This document shows positions 20,219 to 29,683 of a stretch of DNA of 64,000 bases, piece by piece. The DNA comes from Pseudomonas ekonensis. GTDB taxonomy: Bacteria > Pseudomonadota > Gammaproteobacteria > Pseudomonadales > Pseudomonadaceae. Under the pieces are notes generated by a model. That model was not told the DNA's origin, ran no database searches, and saw only the letters and a program-made list of their open reading frames with translations. The first letter of the stretch is position 1. Each line of letters starts with the position of its first letter. The DNA lies in NCBI RefSeq assembly GCF_019145435.1, contig NZ_JAHSTS010000001.1, positions 758,001 through 822,000 on the forward strand, given 5' to 3'. Both the position numbers and the translations under genes were made by a program.

Positions 20219-21547
20219 TTACAAGATCGACAGTGGGTAGTCTACGATCAGGCGGAACTCGTCAACATCACCTTCGCCTTCGTCAGCGTTAGCACGGTGC
20301 CAGGCTTGACGGATACGGAAGGACAGGTCTTTGGCCGGGCCGGATTGAACGACGTATTTGGCTTCCACGTTGGTTTCGTGGTGTTTGCCGTCTTCGCCGT
20401 ACAGACCGGTGTAGGCGCTGCCGACCGGAGTGTTGGTGCCGTCGATGTCCCAACCTTTGACGTAACGGGCCATGAAGCTCAGGCCTGGAACGCCGTACTC
20501 GGCCATCTTCAGGTCATAGCGAGCCTGAACGGACTTCTCGCCAGGGGCGTTGAAGTCAGAGTACTGGATGGAGTTGGCGAGGAAGATCGAGTCGCCGCCG
20601 CGGTTGTTCTTGCCCACGCCGATGTAGTCGAACGGGGTGTCGCCGTTCACTTTCTGGAAGCCGATGGTGAAGGTGTGGGCTTTCAGGAAGGACAGGGCGG
20701 TTGCCAGGGACCAGGCGGTGTTGCTGATTTCGCCGGCGTTCGCGCTACCGGTGTCGGTGGTGCGGTAGATGTTGAAGTCGGTGTTCAGCGAAGTGTCACC
20801 ACCGAACGGCGTGGTGAGGTTCACGTTGGCGTAGTACTGGTTCCAGATGTCTTCCAGCTTGGCGCCGTAGAGCGATGCGCTCAGGTTGTCGGTGATGCCG
20901 TACTTGCCGCCGAAGTAGTCGATGCTCTTGGCGCGTACGCCAGCGTAGTTGGCCCACAGGTCGCCGTCACGGGCGTTGCGGTCCTGGCTGGTGGCGGAGT
21001 AGAAGTGACCGGCTTCCAGATCCAGGTCTTTGACTTCGCTGCTCTGCAGTTGGATACCGCTGGCGGTTTGGTGAAGGATGCGGGAGCCGCCTACAGCGAA
21101 CACCGGAGCGGTGCTTGGCTGCATGTCGCCGATCTTCAGCTCGGTCTTGGATACGCGGAACTTGACGGCGGCGCCGGCTTTGCCTTGGCTGTCGTTGTTC
21201 TCGCCCTGGGCGTTGGTGCTCAGGTTGCCCGAACCGGAGTACTTGTCGGAGCCGTCCAGTTTGATCGCCAGTTGACCCCAGCCTTCAACGCCCACACCCA
21301 CGGTGCCTTGGGTGTAGCCGGAGCTGAAGTGAGCCTGGAAGCCCTGGGTCCAGTCCTTGTCGTCCACCGCACCGTCTTTCTTGTTGCGGTTGTAGTAGTA
21401 GTTGCGAAGCAACAGGTCGAACTTGGCGTCTTCAACAAAGCCTTTGGCTTCAGACTGGTCACTTACAAAAGGTGCGGCCGTAGCCAGCTGAGTACTGGCT
21501 GCTGCAGCAACTGCCAGTGCGATCATGCTCCACTTCATCACGCGCAT
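20219..21547 (-). CDS. oprD: OprD family outer-membrane porin
   Basis: A 442-residue substrate-specific porin for basic amino acids, small peptides and carbapenem-like compounds. A signal peptide ends about residue 25 (ASTQLATAA-APF). The mature part has typical OprD segments such as SEAKGFVEDAKFDLLLRNYY, TLTIGFQ-like strands, GKHHETNVEAKYVVQSGPA and the end VDEFRLIVDYPLSIL. The close match to recalled PAO1 OprD and its place just before the HIT gene, slyX and csp (PA0958-PA0961 order) support OprD itself rather than a paralogue. The start MRVMKWS has AAGGAGC at good spacing. If it is OprD, it would supply arginine to the arc pathway. Confidence 0.85.
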   Translation of the reverse strand: MRVMKWSMIALAVAAAASTQLATAAPFVSDQSEAKGFVEDAKFDLLLRNYYYNRNKKDGAVDDKDWTQGFQAHFSSGYTQGTVGVGVEGWGQLAIKLDGSDKYSGSGNLSTNAQGENNDSQGKAGAAVKFRVSKTELKIGDMQPSTAPVFAVGGSRILHQTASGIQLQSSEVKDLDLEAGHFYSATSQDRNARDGDLWANYAGVRAKSIDYFGGKYGITDNLSASLYGAKLEDIWNQYYANVNLTTPFGGDTSLNTDFNIYRTTDTGSANAGEISNTAWSLATALSFLKAHTFTIGFQKVNGDTPFDYIGVGKNNRGGDSIFLANSIQYSDFNAPGEKSVQARYDLKMAEYGVPGLSFMARYVKGWDIDGTNTPVGSAYTGLYGEDGKHHETNVEAKYVVQSGPAKDLSFRIRQAWHRANADEGEGDVDEFRLIVDYPLSIL

Positions 21548-22412
21548 CGTGATTTGCTCCTTTGGTTTTAGAAGAGTACTGCCGTCCCACCGGTTTTATT
21601 ATCTGGGCGGCTCTTTCTTTTTGTGTCGGCGCAAACTTATATCACGCCGACCATGTTGGCGATACTTGCGCATCCAACCTTTCAGCTTCTTTACGACCCT
21701 GTCGCAATTGGCTTCGTAGATGTCGCAAATTTACAGTCCGAATGCAATGGGACTGGCAACTTCAGCACTGTTTTACAGGGCTTGAGCATCGGTAAAAAAG
21801 AGTCCCTTGGCAAAACGCTTGAATCTCCATCGGGCAACCCTGCCACTGTTTTTTTTGGCCTTGGGGTAACCACTTCCCGTGGTGCGCCCATAGACCATAT
21901 GAGTACGAATGCAACAAGCGTGCACAAACCGCATTTCTGATGCGGATATTTTTCAAAATGCCCGCCTGTCGCTGTGAAAACCTTGTAAACACGGGCGTTC
22001 AAGCGCGTGTTTCACCGGGCTTGACGCCATTCATCCTATGGTGTTGCCACGGCCGTTTCGGTCCGCGACAACCAAAAACGTTACCGGTTCACCCCGCCTG
22101 TGAGTATTCGGCGGATGCCCGAAGCAATGAGCGTAGACCCACTGTGCGGTTTTGGTGCAAAAAATTTTGAGGCTGTACCGGATTCATACAGTTGGGCCCT
22201 TTGCGCGTCCGCATTCTCCCGCCGTCCGGTCGCCTGCTGGTGCAAGGCAACCGCAAATGCCGCATCTCGGGGCGCTCGATCCGTCCCGGATGCCGTGTCG
22301 TTCGCCGTGAAGGATCGGGCATTCGCAGGTATGCTGCCGTCCGGTCGCTTGGCGCGCCGCCCCCGGGACGGGCCGCTAAGCTGAATAATGTGATCAGCCG
22401 GGAGTGCGCGCA
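21548..22412. promoter_or_regulatory. Long oprD-HIT divergent intergenic region
   Basis: An 865-bp gap with lower GC than its surroundings. No convincing gene: the longest frames (about 100 codons each way) lack a ribosome site and domain likeness. On the minus strand GATATAA near 21640 could be an oprD -10 and gives a leader of about 90 bases. The 22000-22300 stretch has repeated GC-rich inverted segments without a T tract. A regulatory RNA is possible but unsupported. Confidence 0.4.
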
Positions 22413-22838
22413 GTGTTTGCTTTAGATTCACGACTTCAACAGGACACCCTGACGATCGGCGACTTCCCGCTCTGCCGCTTGCTGCTGTCCAACGACTCCA
22501 ACTATCCGTGGTTCATCCTGGTGCCACGCCGCGAAGATATCAGCGAGTTGTTTCAGTTGGATGTCGCCGACCAGCAACGCCTGTGGCAGGAAACCACCGC
22601 GCTGGCCGAGGTGCTCAAGGATTCGTTCGATGCCGACAAGCTCAATGTCGCGACGCTGGGCAATGTCGTCAGCCAACTGCACATGCATGTGATCGTGCGC
22701 AAGCGTGACGACGCCGCCTGGCCGGCGCCGGTCTGGGGCAAGCACCCGGCCAAGCCTTACGAGGCGGCGCAGGTGACGGCCATCCGCGAGCGGCTGCGTC
22801 TGGTGCTGGGCGATGAATTCACGTTTCTGGAGGCCTGA
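22413..22838 (+). CDS. HIT family nucleotide-binding protein
   Basis: 141 residues. HIT proteins hydrolyse or transfer nucleotidyl groups. The active-site region reads SQLHMHVIVRKRDD: the middle and last histidines of the HxHxH signature are present but the first is Gln. The catalytic middle His is retained. The GTG at 22413 is preferred to one 9 bases upstream because CGGGAG lies 8 bases before it and homology begins FALDSRLQQDTL. It is followed 3 bases later by slyX. The substrate is unknown. Confidence 0.85.
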   Translation: MFALDSRLQQDTLTIGDFPLCRLLLSNDSNYPWFILVPRREDISELFQLDVADQQRLWQETTALAEVLKDSFDADKLNVATLGNVVSQLHMHVIVRKRDDAAWPAPVWGKHPAKPYEAAQVTAIRERLRLVLGDEFTFLEA

Positions 22839-22841
22839 GCC

Positions 22842-23048
22842 ATGAGCCTTGAACAACGGGTTACCGATCTGGAAAGCCGTCTGGCGTTTCAGGACGACAC
22901 CATCCAGGCGCTGAACGATGTGCTGGTGGAGCAGCAGCGGGTGGTCGAGCGCCTGCAGTTGCAGATGGCCGCGCTGCTCAAGCGTCAGGAAGAGCTGGTC
23001 GGCCAGATCGGCTCCTTCGAAGAGGACGCGCCGCCGCCCCACTACTGA
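22842..23048 (+). CDS. slyX: SlyX family coiled-coil protein
   Basis: 68 residues. The start [27 protein letters not shown] is a heptad coiled coil of the SlyX type, and the protein ends in the proline-rich EDAPPPHY found in the family. It is cotranscribed with the HIT gene (3-base gap; GGCCTGAGCC before the ATG). Its biochemical function is unknown. Confidence 0.92.
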   Translation: MSLEQRVTDLESRLAFQDDTIQALNDVLVEQQRVVERLQLQMAALLKRQEELVGQIGSFEEDAPPPHY

Positions 23049-23075
23049 GTGTCGTCGTGCTTTTCGGCGGGCAAT

Positions 23076-23115
23076 AAAAAACCGCGGGCAGCCTTGGCTG
23101 CCCGCGGTTTTTTTT
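23076..23115. terminator. Bidirectional terminator between slyX and the cold-shock gene
   Basis: CCGCGGGCAGCC (23082-23093) pairs with GGCTGCCCGCGG (23096-23107), a 12-bp perfect stem. Five or more A flank it upstream and eight T downstream. Confidence 0.93.
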
Positions 23116-23126
23116 GAGGCTTCGGA

Positions 23127-23729
23127 TCAGCGGCGGGGCAGGGCTGCGATCACGTCCTCGGCTTGCAGGCCTTTGTCGCGGTTCATCACCGAGAACTCCA
23201 CGCGCTGGCCTTCGACCAGTACGCGGTGGCCTTCACCGCGGATGGCCCGGAAGTGGACGAAGATGTCGTCGCCGGAATCCCGGGAGATGAAGCCGAAGCC
23301 CTTGGAGGTGTTGAACCACTTCACCGTACCGGTATCGCGGTTGCTCATGTCGTAGCTCGGCGCTGCGGCGGCCGGCGAGGACTTGTGCAAGCCGACGGCC
23401 AGGTGCAGCGCCACGGCGACCAGGGCGATGGCCAGGCTGAACAGCACGGCCGGCTGGCCGGCGATGACCGGCATCGGCGCGATCAGCGTCAGGGTCTGCA
23501 GGACCACGGTCAGCAGCAGCAAGGCGCTGGCCAGGTTTTGCAGGTGTTGGCGAGGGCCCTTGCTCCATTGCGGGATCACAGGCGCCAGCACCAGGTTCAG
23601 CAGGCCGAAAAGGGCCAGGTACAGGGCATCGGGCTGTTGCAGGTAAGGTACGGCTTCGGACCTCAGGCTGGGTATGAAGGACAGCAGCAAGGCTGCTGCG
23701 CCCATTAGCAGGTGGACGATTTTCAACAT
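23127..23729 (-). CDS. Membrane-anchored cold-shock domain protein
   Basis: 200 residues. The N-terminal 115 residues contain four hydrophobic helices (about 4-20, 38-54, 66-84, 92-113), with no domain I can name. Residues 130-200 form a full cold-shock domain with RNP1 KGFGFISRD and RNP2 DIFVHFRAI. The linker [19 protein letters not shown] contains an internal ATG (MSNRDTG) that could give a free 72-residue CSD by internal initiation. PAO1 has a cold-shock gene at this place (PA0961, recalled). Tethering an RNA-binding domain to the inner membrane is inferred from sequence. Confidence 0.85.
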   Translation of the reverse strand: MLKIVHLLMGAAALLLSFIPSLRSEAVPYLQQPDALYLALFGLLNLVLAPVIPQWSKGPRQHLQNLASALLLLTVVLQTLTLIAPMPVIAGQPAVLFSLAIALVAVALHLAVGLHKSSPAAAAPSYDMSNRDTGTVKWFNTSKGFGFISRDSGDDIFVHFRAIRGEGHRVLVEGQRVEFSVMNRDKGLQAEDVIAALPRR

Positions 23730-23985
23730 TTTTATTGACTCACGTTATGACGGCTCACAAGGAAGAGCTGAAGGCGCACGGTTCGCTTCGAAACGATGAA
23801 GAGGCGTTGGACACGCGCACGGCATCAGCCTATGCGCAACGCCCGGAAAACGGGGCGTAGCGACACACTGCCTATTTAACAGCAAAGATTGCGGGTTCTC
23901 AAACCGGCCCGGCCAATGGCGGCCGGGCGGACGTTTTGCCGCAGCCTGCGCCGGAATGCAGGGCTGCGGGGCGTCGCCGGGCTTG

Positions 23986-24132
23986 CTAGGCTCTGTGTGA
24001 AAAGCCTTGATACTCGGTGATGCTGCGTTGAAAACAGCCTCGGAATGCTCATTTACAACCCGTAAACTCCGCTTCCTCGGCTGTTTTCGCCTTGCCTGAC
24101 CTTCGTCTCAAGACTTTTCGCACAGACCCTAG
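23986..24132. mobile_element. 139-bp MITE-like palindrome with CTAG duplications
   Basis: The terminal inverted repeats are GCTCTGTGTGAAAAG (23990-24004) and, at the right end, the complement of GGTCTGTGCGAAAAG (to 24128), matching at 13 of 15 positions. Both ends are bordered by CTAG (23986-23989 and 24129-24132), a likely 4-bp target duplication. The interior is itself nearly palindromic, with GAAAACAGCC opposite GGCTGTTTTC and TTTAC opposite GTAAA. There is no coding capacity. An IS5-group (YTAR target) parent is a guess. Confidence 0.72.
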
Positions 24133-24182
24133 AGTGGGTCTGCACCTGCTGGATGAATTCAATCGCCGTATAGGGGGTAAGC

Positions 24183-24653
24183 ATGGCCATCGATATCGGT
24201 ATCAGTGAAGAAGACCGCAAATCCATCGTCGACGGGTTGTCCCGGCTGCTGTCGGACACCTACGTGCTGTATCTGAAGACCCACAACTTCCACTGGAACG
24301 TCACCGGCCCCATGTTCCGCACGCTGCACCTGATGTTCGAGGAGCAGTACAACGAACTGGCCCTGGCCGTCGATCTGATCGCCGAGCGAATCCGCGCCCT
24401 GGGCTTCCCGGCGCCGGGGGCCTATTCGACCTACGCCAGGCTGTCCTCGATCAAAGAAGAGGAAGGCGTACCGAGCGCCGAAGACATGATCCGGCAACTG
24501 GTCGCCGGGCAAGAAGCCGTGACCCGCACCGCCCGTGGCATTTTCCCGCTGCTGGACAAGGTCAGCGACGAGCCCACCGCGGACCTGCTGACCCAGCGCA
24601 TGCAAGTGCACGAGAAGACCGCGTGGATGCTCCGCGCACTGCTCGAGGCCTGA
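24183..24653 (+). CDS. dps: Dps family DNA-binding ferritin-like protein
   Basis: 156 residues. A dodecameric mini-ferritin that oxidises and stores iron using peroxide and protects DNA. The inter-subunit ferroxidase site is present: His in [13 protein letters not shown], and Asp/Glu in [16 protein letters not shown]. The N-terminal tail is short and lacks the Lys-rich extension of E. coli Dps, so DNA binding may be weak; PAO1's syntenic member (PA0962) is a comparable Dps-like protein. AGGGGGTAA precedes the ATG. The MITE-like element ends 50 bases upstream, so the promoter probably lies at or near its boundary. Confidence 0.92.
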   Translation: MAIDIGISEEDRKSIVDGLSRLLSDTYVLYLKTHNFHWNVTGPMFRTLHLMFEEQYNELALAVDLIAERIRALGFPAPGAYSTYARLSSIKEEEGVPSAEDMIRQLVAGQEAVTRTARGIFPLLDKVSDEPTADLLTQRMQVHEKTAWMLRALLEA

Positions 24654-24657
24654 CCGG

Positions 24658-24679
24658 GCGGCGCAGATGCTTGCGCCGC
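24658..24679 (+). terminator. Hairpin after dps
   Basis: GCGGCGCA (24658-24665) pairs with TGCGCCGC (24672-24679). The following TGTCTGTTTCTG is only moderately T-rich, so this is a weak intrinsic terminator. Confidence 0.5.
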
Positions 24680-24822
24680 TGTCTGTTTCTGACTTTTTCC
24701 GTTGGCTTATCCTACGGTGACGGTCAAATAGTCATCTGGATATAACTTTGCGGCTGCGTTTCTATGAAGGGGCAGAGATTGTCCCTGGCAAAACGTAGAG
24801 ATGGCAAAGGAGTGTCAACGAT

Positions 24823-25167
24823 ATGGCAGATGGAGACAGGCGAAGCGACAGGACGGTCGCCGCGCAAGGAAAACTGAAGGTCGACCCGTTTGACGACGGC
24901 CTCGACATGGCGCTGATCAGGCCGTTGTCCCGATCCGTGCGTCTGAACGGATTTGCGACGTGCCTGAGGCTGGAGCAGGTCTACTGGAACATTCTCGGCG
25001 GCATGGCTCAGGACAACGCATGCTCGGTCAATGCGCTGCTCTCCCACGTGGACCGGGAAGTGCACCTGCGGCACGGCGGCGTGAAGAACTTCAGCGCGCT
25101 GGTGCGGGTGGTGTGCGTGATGCGCGGGCTCAAGGCGCCGGTGGGCGCTGCGCCGCCCCCGTGTTGA
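24823..25167 (+). CDS. Ribbon-helix-helix domain protein
   Basis: 114 residues. The centre reads SVRLNGFATCLRLEQVYWNILGGMAQDNACSVNALLSHVDREV, which has the beta-strand plus two-helix layout of RHH_4 (arylsulfate sulfotransferase-like regulator) proteins. AAAGGAG lies about 12 bases before the ATG. Seven of the last 17 residues are Ala or Pro. It stands alone between dps and the zinc-ribbon gene. As a candidate transcription factor its targets are unknown. Confidence 0.75.
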   Translation: MADGDRRSDRTVAAQGKLKVDPFDDGLDMALIRPLSRSVRLNGFATCLRLEQVYWNILGGMAQDNACSVNALLSHVDREVHLRHGGVKNFSALVRVVCVMRGLKAPVGAAPPPC

Positions 25168-25177
25168 GAGGCTGATC

Positions 25178-25208
25178 CGCCCTGTGCAGTCTCCGGCTGC
25201 ACAGGGCG
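25178..25208 (+). terminator. 12-bp hairpin after the RHH gene
   Basis: CGCCCTGTGCAG (25178-25189) pairs perfectly with CTGCACAGGGCG (25197-25208). AATTT follows, so the T tract is weak. It directly precedes the -10 of the next unit. Confidence 0.6.
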
Positions 25209-25219
25209 AATTTAATGGC

Positions 25220-25225
25220 TATAAT
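25220..25225 (+). promoter_or_regulatory. Candidate -10 for the zinc-ribbon gene and aspS
   Basis: A consensus TATAAT lies 62 bases before the FmdB-like start. The -35 position falls inside the preceding hairpin and is poor. Confidence 0.5.
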
Positions 25226-25286
25226 CCCGCCCTTTCGCCGCACGGCCCTGCATGCGGCGGCAACCTGTTCGCCGAGACACCCCGCC

Positions 25287-25508
25287 ATGCCGATGTACGA
25301 TTACCAATGTGCTTCCTGTGGTCATCAGTTGGAAGCCATTCAGAAGATCAGTGACGCACCGCTGGTCGATTGCCCGGCCTGTCAGGCGCCGGCGCTCAAG
25401 AAGCTGCTGTCCATGCCCGGTTTCCGCCTGAGTGGCAGCGGTTGGTACGAAACCGATTTCAAGACCGGCGCGAAGAAGAATCTGGCCGGTGGCGACAAAT
25501 CTGACTAG
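25287..25508 (+). CDS. FmdB family zinc-ribbon protein
   Basis: 73 residues starting [20 protein letters not shown]. Two CxxC knuckles (C8/C11 and C29/C32 by count) form a zinc ribbon, and the middle keeps the [17 protein letters not shown] signature of putative FmdB regulators. A second ATG two codons later is possible. aspS follows after about 110 bases in the same direction; the pair is conserved in pseudomonads. The function is not known. Confidence 0.88.
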   Translation: MPMYDYQCASCGHQLEAIQKISDAPLVDCPACQAPALKKLLSMPGFRLSGSGWYETDFKTGAKKNLAGGDKSD

Positions 25509-25618
25509 GGTTTAGGGCCTGGGTCGAACGACACGCGCGAGTTTCCGGCGTCGGCACACCGCTTGGGTGCGGCAGGATCTCCACCGAATTTCGAATTACG
25601 AGAAGCGAAACCACTACC

Positions 25619-27394
25619 ATGATGCGCAGCCATTATTGCGGCCAACTGAACGAAAGCCTGGAAGGCCAGGAAGTTACCCTTTGCGGATGGGTTCACCGTC
25701 GCCGCGACCACGGCGGGGTGATCTTCCTCGATATCCGTGATCGTGAGGGCCTGGCCCAGGTGGTCTTCGACCCGGACCGCGCCGAGACCTTCGCCGCCGC
25801 CGACCGCGTGCGCAGCGAATACGTGGTCAAGATCACCGGCAAGGTGCGCCTGCGTCCGGCCGGCGCCGGCAACGCGAACATGGCTTCGGGCATGATCGAA
25901 GTGCTGGGCTACGAGCTGGAAGTGCTGAACGAGGCGGAAACCCCGCCGTTCCCGCTCAACGAATACTCCGACGTCGGCGAAGAGACCCGCCTGCGCTACC
26001 GCTTCATCGACCTGCGCCGCCCGGAAATGGCCGAGAAGCTGCGTCTGCGTTCGCGCATGACCACCAGCATCCGCCGCTACCTGGACGAGAACGGCTTCCT
26101 GGACGTCGAGACGCCGATCCTGACCCGCGCGACGCCGGAAGGCGCCCGTGACTACCTGGTGCCGAGCCGTACCCACGCCGGTTCGTTCTTCGCGCTGCCG
26201 CAATCGCCTCAGCTGTTCAAGCAACTGCTGATGGTGGCCGGCTTCGACCGCTACTACCAGATTGCCAAGTGCTTCCGCGACGAAGACCTGCGCGCCGACC
26301 GTCAGCCGGAATTCACCCAGATCGACATCGAGACCAGCTTCCTCGATGAAAAGGACATCATGGGCCTGACCGAAGGCATGATCCGCGCCCTGTTCAAGGA
26401 AGTGCTGGGTCTGGAGTTCGGCGAGTTCCCGCACATGACCTTCGAAGAGGCCATGCGCCGCTACGGTTCCGACAAGCCTGACCTGCGTATCCCGCTGGAG
26501 CTGGTGGACGTTGCCGATCAGCTCAAGGACGTGGAGTTCAAGGTGTTCAGCGGCCCGGCCAACGATCCGAAATGCCGTATCGCCGCGCTGCGCGTCCCTG
26601 GCGGGGCGAGCATGCCGCGCAAGCAGATCGACGACTACACCAAGTTCGTCGGCATCTACGGCGCCAAGGGCCTGGCGTACATCAAGGTCAACGAGCGCGC
26701 CGCCGGTGTCGATGGCCTGCAGTCGCCGATCGTCAAGAACATCCCTGAAGCCAACCTGAACGTGATCCTCGACCGCGTCGGCGCTGTCGACGGCGACATC
26801 GTGTTCTTCGGCGCCGACAAGGCCAAGATCGTCAGCGAAGCCCTGGGCGCGCTGCGCATCAAGCTGGGTCACGACCTGAACCTGCTGACCTGCGAGTGGG
26901 CACCGATGTGGGTCGTCGACTTCCCGATGTTCGAAGAGAACGACGACGGCAGCTTCACCGCGCTGCACCACCCGTTCACCGCGCCGAAGTGCACGCCGGA
27001 GGAGCTGGAGGCCAACCCGGCCACCGCGCTGTCCCGCGCCTACGACATGGTCCTGAACGGCACCGAGCTGGGCGGCGGTTCGATCCGTATCCACCGCAAG
27101 GAAATGCAACAGGCGGTGTTCCGCCTGCTGGGCATCAACGAAGCGGAACAGGAAGAGAAGTTCGGCTTCCTGCTCGACGCGCTGAAGTACGGCGCACCGC
27201 CGCACGGTGGCCTGGCCTTCGGCCTGGACCGTCTGGTGATGCTGATGACCGGCGCCCAGTCGATCCGTGAAGTGATCGCCTTCCCGAAAACCCAGAGCGC
27301 GGCCTGCGTCATGACGCAGGCGCCGGGTCTGGTGGACGCCAAGGCACTGCGCGAACTGCACATCCGTTTGCGCGAAACGCCAAAGGCTGAGTAA
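25619..27394 (+). CDS. aspS: Aspartate--tRNA(Asp/Asn) ligase
   Basis: A 591-residue class II synthetase. The OB-fold anticodon domain (1-110), catalytic domain with motif 2 ([18 protein letters not shown]), the bacterial GAD insertion (about 290-420) and motif 3 ([13 protein letters not shown]) are all complete. H31 and the Ala/Gly-rich turn near residues 81-84 match the determinants I recall for the non-discriminating enzyme of P. aeruginosa, which also charges tRNA-Asn with Asp for later amidation by GatCAB. AGAAGCGAAACC precedes the tandem ATG. A terminator follows at once. Confidence 0.96.
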   Translation: MMRSHYCGQLNESLEGQEVTLCGWVHRRRDHGGVIFLDIRDREGLAQVVFDPDRAETFAAADRVRSEYVVKITGKVRLRPAGAGNANMASGMIEVLGYELEVLNEAETPPFPLNEYSDVGEETRLRYRFIDLRRPEMAEKLRLRSRMTTSIRRYLDENGFLDVETPILTRATPEGARDYLVPSRTHAGSFFALPQSPQLFKQLLMVAGFDRYYQIAKCFRDEDLRADRQPEFTQIDIETSFLDEKDIMGLTEGMIRALFKEVLGLEFGEFPHMTFEEAMRRYGSDKPDLRIPLELVDVADQLKDVEFKVFSGPANDPKCRIAALRVPGGASMPRKQIDDYTKFVGIYGAKGLAYIKVNERAAGVDGLQSPIVKNIPEANLNVILDRVGAVDGDIVFFGADKAKIVSEALGALRIKLGHDLNLLTCEWAPMWVVDFPMFEENDDGSFTALHHPFTAPKCTPEELEANPATALSRAYDMVLNGTELGGGSIRIHRKEMQQAVFRLLGINEAEQEEKFGFLLDALKYGAPPHGGLAFGLDRLVMLMTGAQSIREVIAFPKTQSAACVMTQAPGLVDAKALRELHIRLRETPKAE

Positions 27395-27404
27395 GACGGG
27401 CCTG

Positions 27405-27432
27405 AAGGCGCATCTTCGGATGCGCCTTTTTT
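27405..27432 (+). terminator. Terminator after aspS
   Basis: AAGGCGCATC (27405-27414) pairs with GATGCGCCTT around TTCG. Six T end it. Confidence 0.93.
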
Positions 27433-27530
27433 CATTCTGCAAGGACTGAAAACCAGGTCGAAATTTTTGTTTGCCGGCCGGCGCGGCTTCGCGGGGCGGG
27501 CAATGTGTCAAAGAGAATTCGGAGCGAGAT

Positions 27531-28277
<747 letters not shown>

Positions 28278-28294
28278 AGTCCTGCATTGAACCC

Positions 28295-28384
28295 TGCGGG
28301 AGCCGGCTTGCCGGCGATGACGTCGGCACATCAAGCATTGATGTGGCCTGACCCCGCGTCATCGCCGGCCAGCCGGCTCCCGCA
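28295..28384. repeat. REPIN
   Basis: TGCGGGAGCCGGCTTGCCGG (28295 on) and CCGGCCAGCCGGCTCCCGCA (to 28384) are inverted copies around a 34-base spacer. Here the core is GCCGG instead of CCAGC or GAGCAGG, an arm variant. Confidence 0.88.
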
Positions 28385-28435
28385 TTCGTAATGCGTTATC
28401 TTGAATTTCGTGGATTTTTCGAACCCGCAGGCGTT

Positions 28436-28960
28436 ATGACTTTAATCCTTGGAATCGACCCCGGCTCGCGCATCACCGGTTACGGCGTGGTCCGCGACAC
28501 CGGACGCGGCTGCGTGTACGTGGCCTCCGGCTGCATCCGCACCGGCGGCGGCGAGCTGCACGAACGGCTGCAGATCGTCTACCGCGGCGTGCGGGAGATC
28601 ATCCAGACCTACGGCCCCGTGACCATGGGCATCGAAAAGGTGTTCATGGCGCGCAACGCCGACTCGGCGCTGAAGCTGGGCCAGGCCCGGGGCGCGGCGA
28701 TCGTGGCCGGCGCCGAAGAAAGCCTGGAGATCGCCGAGTACACGGCGACCCAGGTCAAGCAGGCGGTGGTCGGCACCGGTGCGGCGAACAAGGAGCAGGT
28801 GCAGATGATGGTCATGCACATGCTCAAGCTCACCAGCAAGCCGCAGATCGACGCCTCGGACGCCCTGGCCATCGCCATTTGCCATGCGCACACCCGTGCC
28901 AGCCTGCTGCCCCACGGGTTGGGGGCGGCACGCAGTCGTGGCGGTCGCTTGCGTCTCTGA
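28436..28960 (+). CDS. ruvC: Holliday junction endonuclease RuvC
   Basis: It resolves Holliday junctions made by RuvAB branch migration. It has 174 residues, the usual length. The catalytic acidic residues are visible in GIDPGS (D8), GIEKVFM and the paired Asp of [17 protein letters not shown] 28436 is chosen over upstream in-frame codons that lie in the REPIN flank; the ribosome site GCAGGCG is modest. ruvA follows after a 114-base gap that is GC-rich and has no obvious terminator. Confidence 0.97.
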   Translation: MTLILGIDPGSRITGYGVVRDTGRGCVYVASGCIRTGGGELHERLQIVYRGVREIIQTYGPVTMGIEKVFMARNADSALKLGQARGAAIVAGAEESLEIAEYTATQVKQAVVGTGAANKEQVQMMVMHMLKLTSKPQIDASDALAIAICHAHTRASLLPHGLGAARSRGGRLRL

Positions 28961-29074
28961 TAGCATCAGCAGTCAATTTTCCGGAATGGGGGCCGAGCGC
29001 CCGGGCCGTCGGCCCGCCTCCCCGGTTCCGGCCCCCGCCAGCCAAGGGCTGGCCAACGCTCAAGGATCTGAAAC

Positions 29075-29683
29075 GTGATTGGACGCTTGCGCGGCACCCT
29101 GGCTGAAAAGCAGCCGCCGCACCTGATTCTGGATGTAAACGGCCTCGGGTATGAGCTGGAAGTGCCCATGACCACCCTTTATCGCCTGCCGTCGGTCGGT
29201 GAACCACTGACCTTGCACACCCATTTGGTCGTTCGCGAGGACGCGCAGTTACTCTATGGCTTTGCCGGCAAGCGTGAGCGAGACTTTTTCCGCGAGCTGA
29301 TCCGTCTCAATGGTGTCGGCCCGAAACTGGCCCTGGCCCTGATGTCGAGCCTGGAGGTGGACGAGCTGATCCGCTGCGTGCAGTCCCAGGACACCTCGGC
29401 CCTGACCAAGGTGCCGGGCGTGGGCAAGAAGACCGCCGAGCGCCTGCTGGTCGAGCTCAAGGACCGCTTCAAGGCCTGGGAGACCGTGCCGGCGATGTTT
29501 GCGCTGGTGCCGAACCAGCCGGACGGCCCGGCGCCGGTCAACCACGCGGAGAACGACGCGGTCAGTGCGCTGATCTCCCTGGGCTACAAGCCGCAGGAAG
29601 CGAGCAAGGCGATTTCCGCGATCAAGGAGAAAGGCTTGAGCAGTGAAGACATGATCCGACGCGCCCTGAAGGGAATGATTTAA
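29075..29683 (+). CDS. ruvA: Holliday junction branch-migration protein RuvA
   Basis: 202 residues starting at a GTG (MIGRLRGTL) with AAGGATC 8 bases before. The OB domain (1-65), the tandem helix-hairpin-helix DNA-binding region ([29 protein letters not shown]) and the C-terminal RuvB-contacting domain (about 155-202) are present. The stop TAA is followed directly by the ruvB GTG, so expression is coupled. Confidence 0.97.
   Translation: MIGRLRGTLAEKQPPHLILDVNGLGYELEVPMTTLYRLPSVGEPLTLHTHLVVREDAQLLYGFAGKRERDFFRELIRLNGVGPKLALALMSSLEVDELIRCVQSQDTSALTKVPGVGKKTAERLLVELKDRFKAWETVPAMFALVPNQPDGPAPVNHAENDAVSALISLGYKPQEASKAISAIKEKGLSSEDMIRRALKGMI

Noticed and set aside
21623..21940. A 105-codon frame upstream of oprD as a gene
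   Set aside because: There is no ribosome site, no recognisable domain, and the opposite frame is equally long; it lies in the porin's probable control region.
24053..24259. A 68-codon minus-strand frame near dps
   Set aside because: It is made from the MITE palindrome and the antisense of dps.
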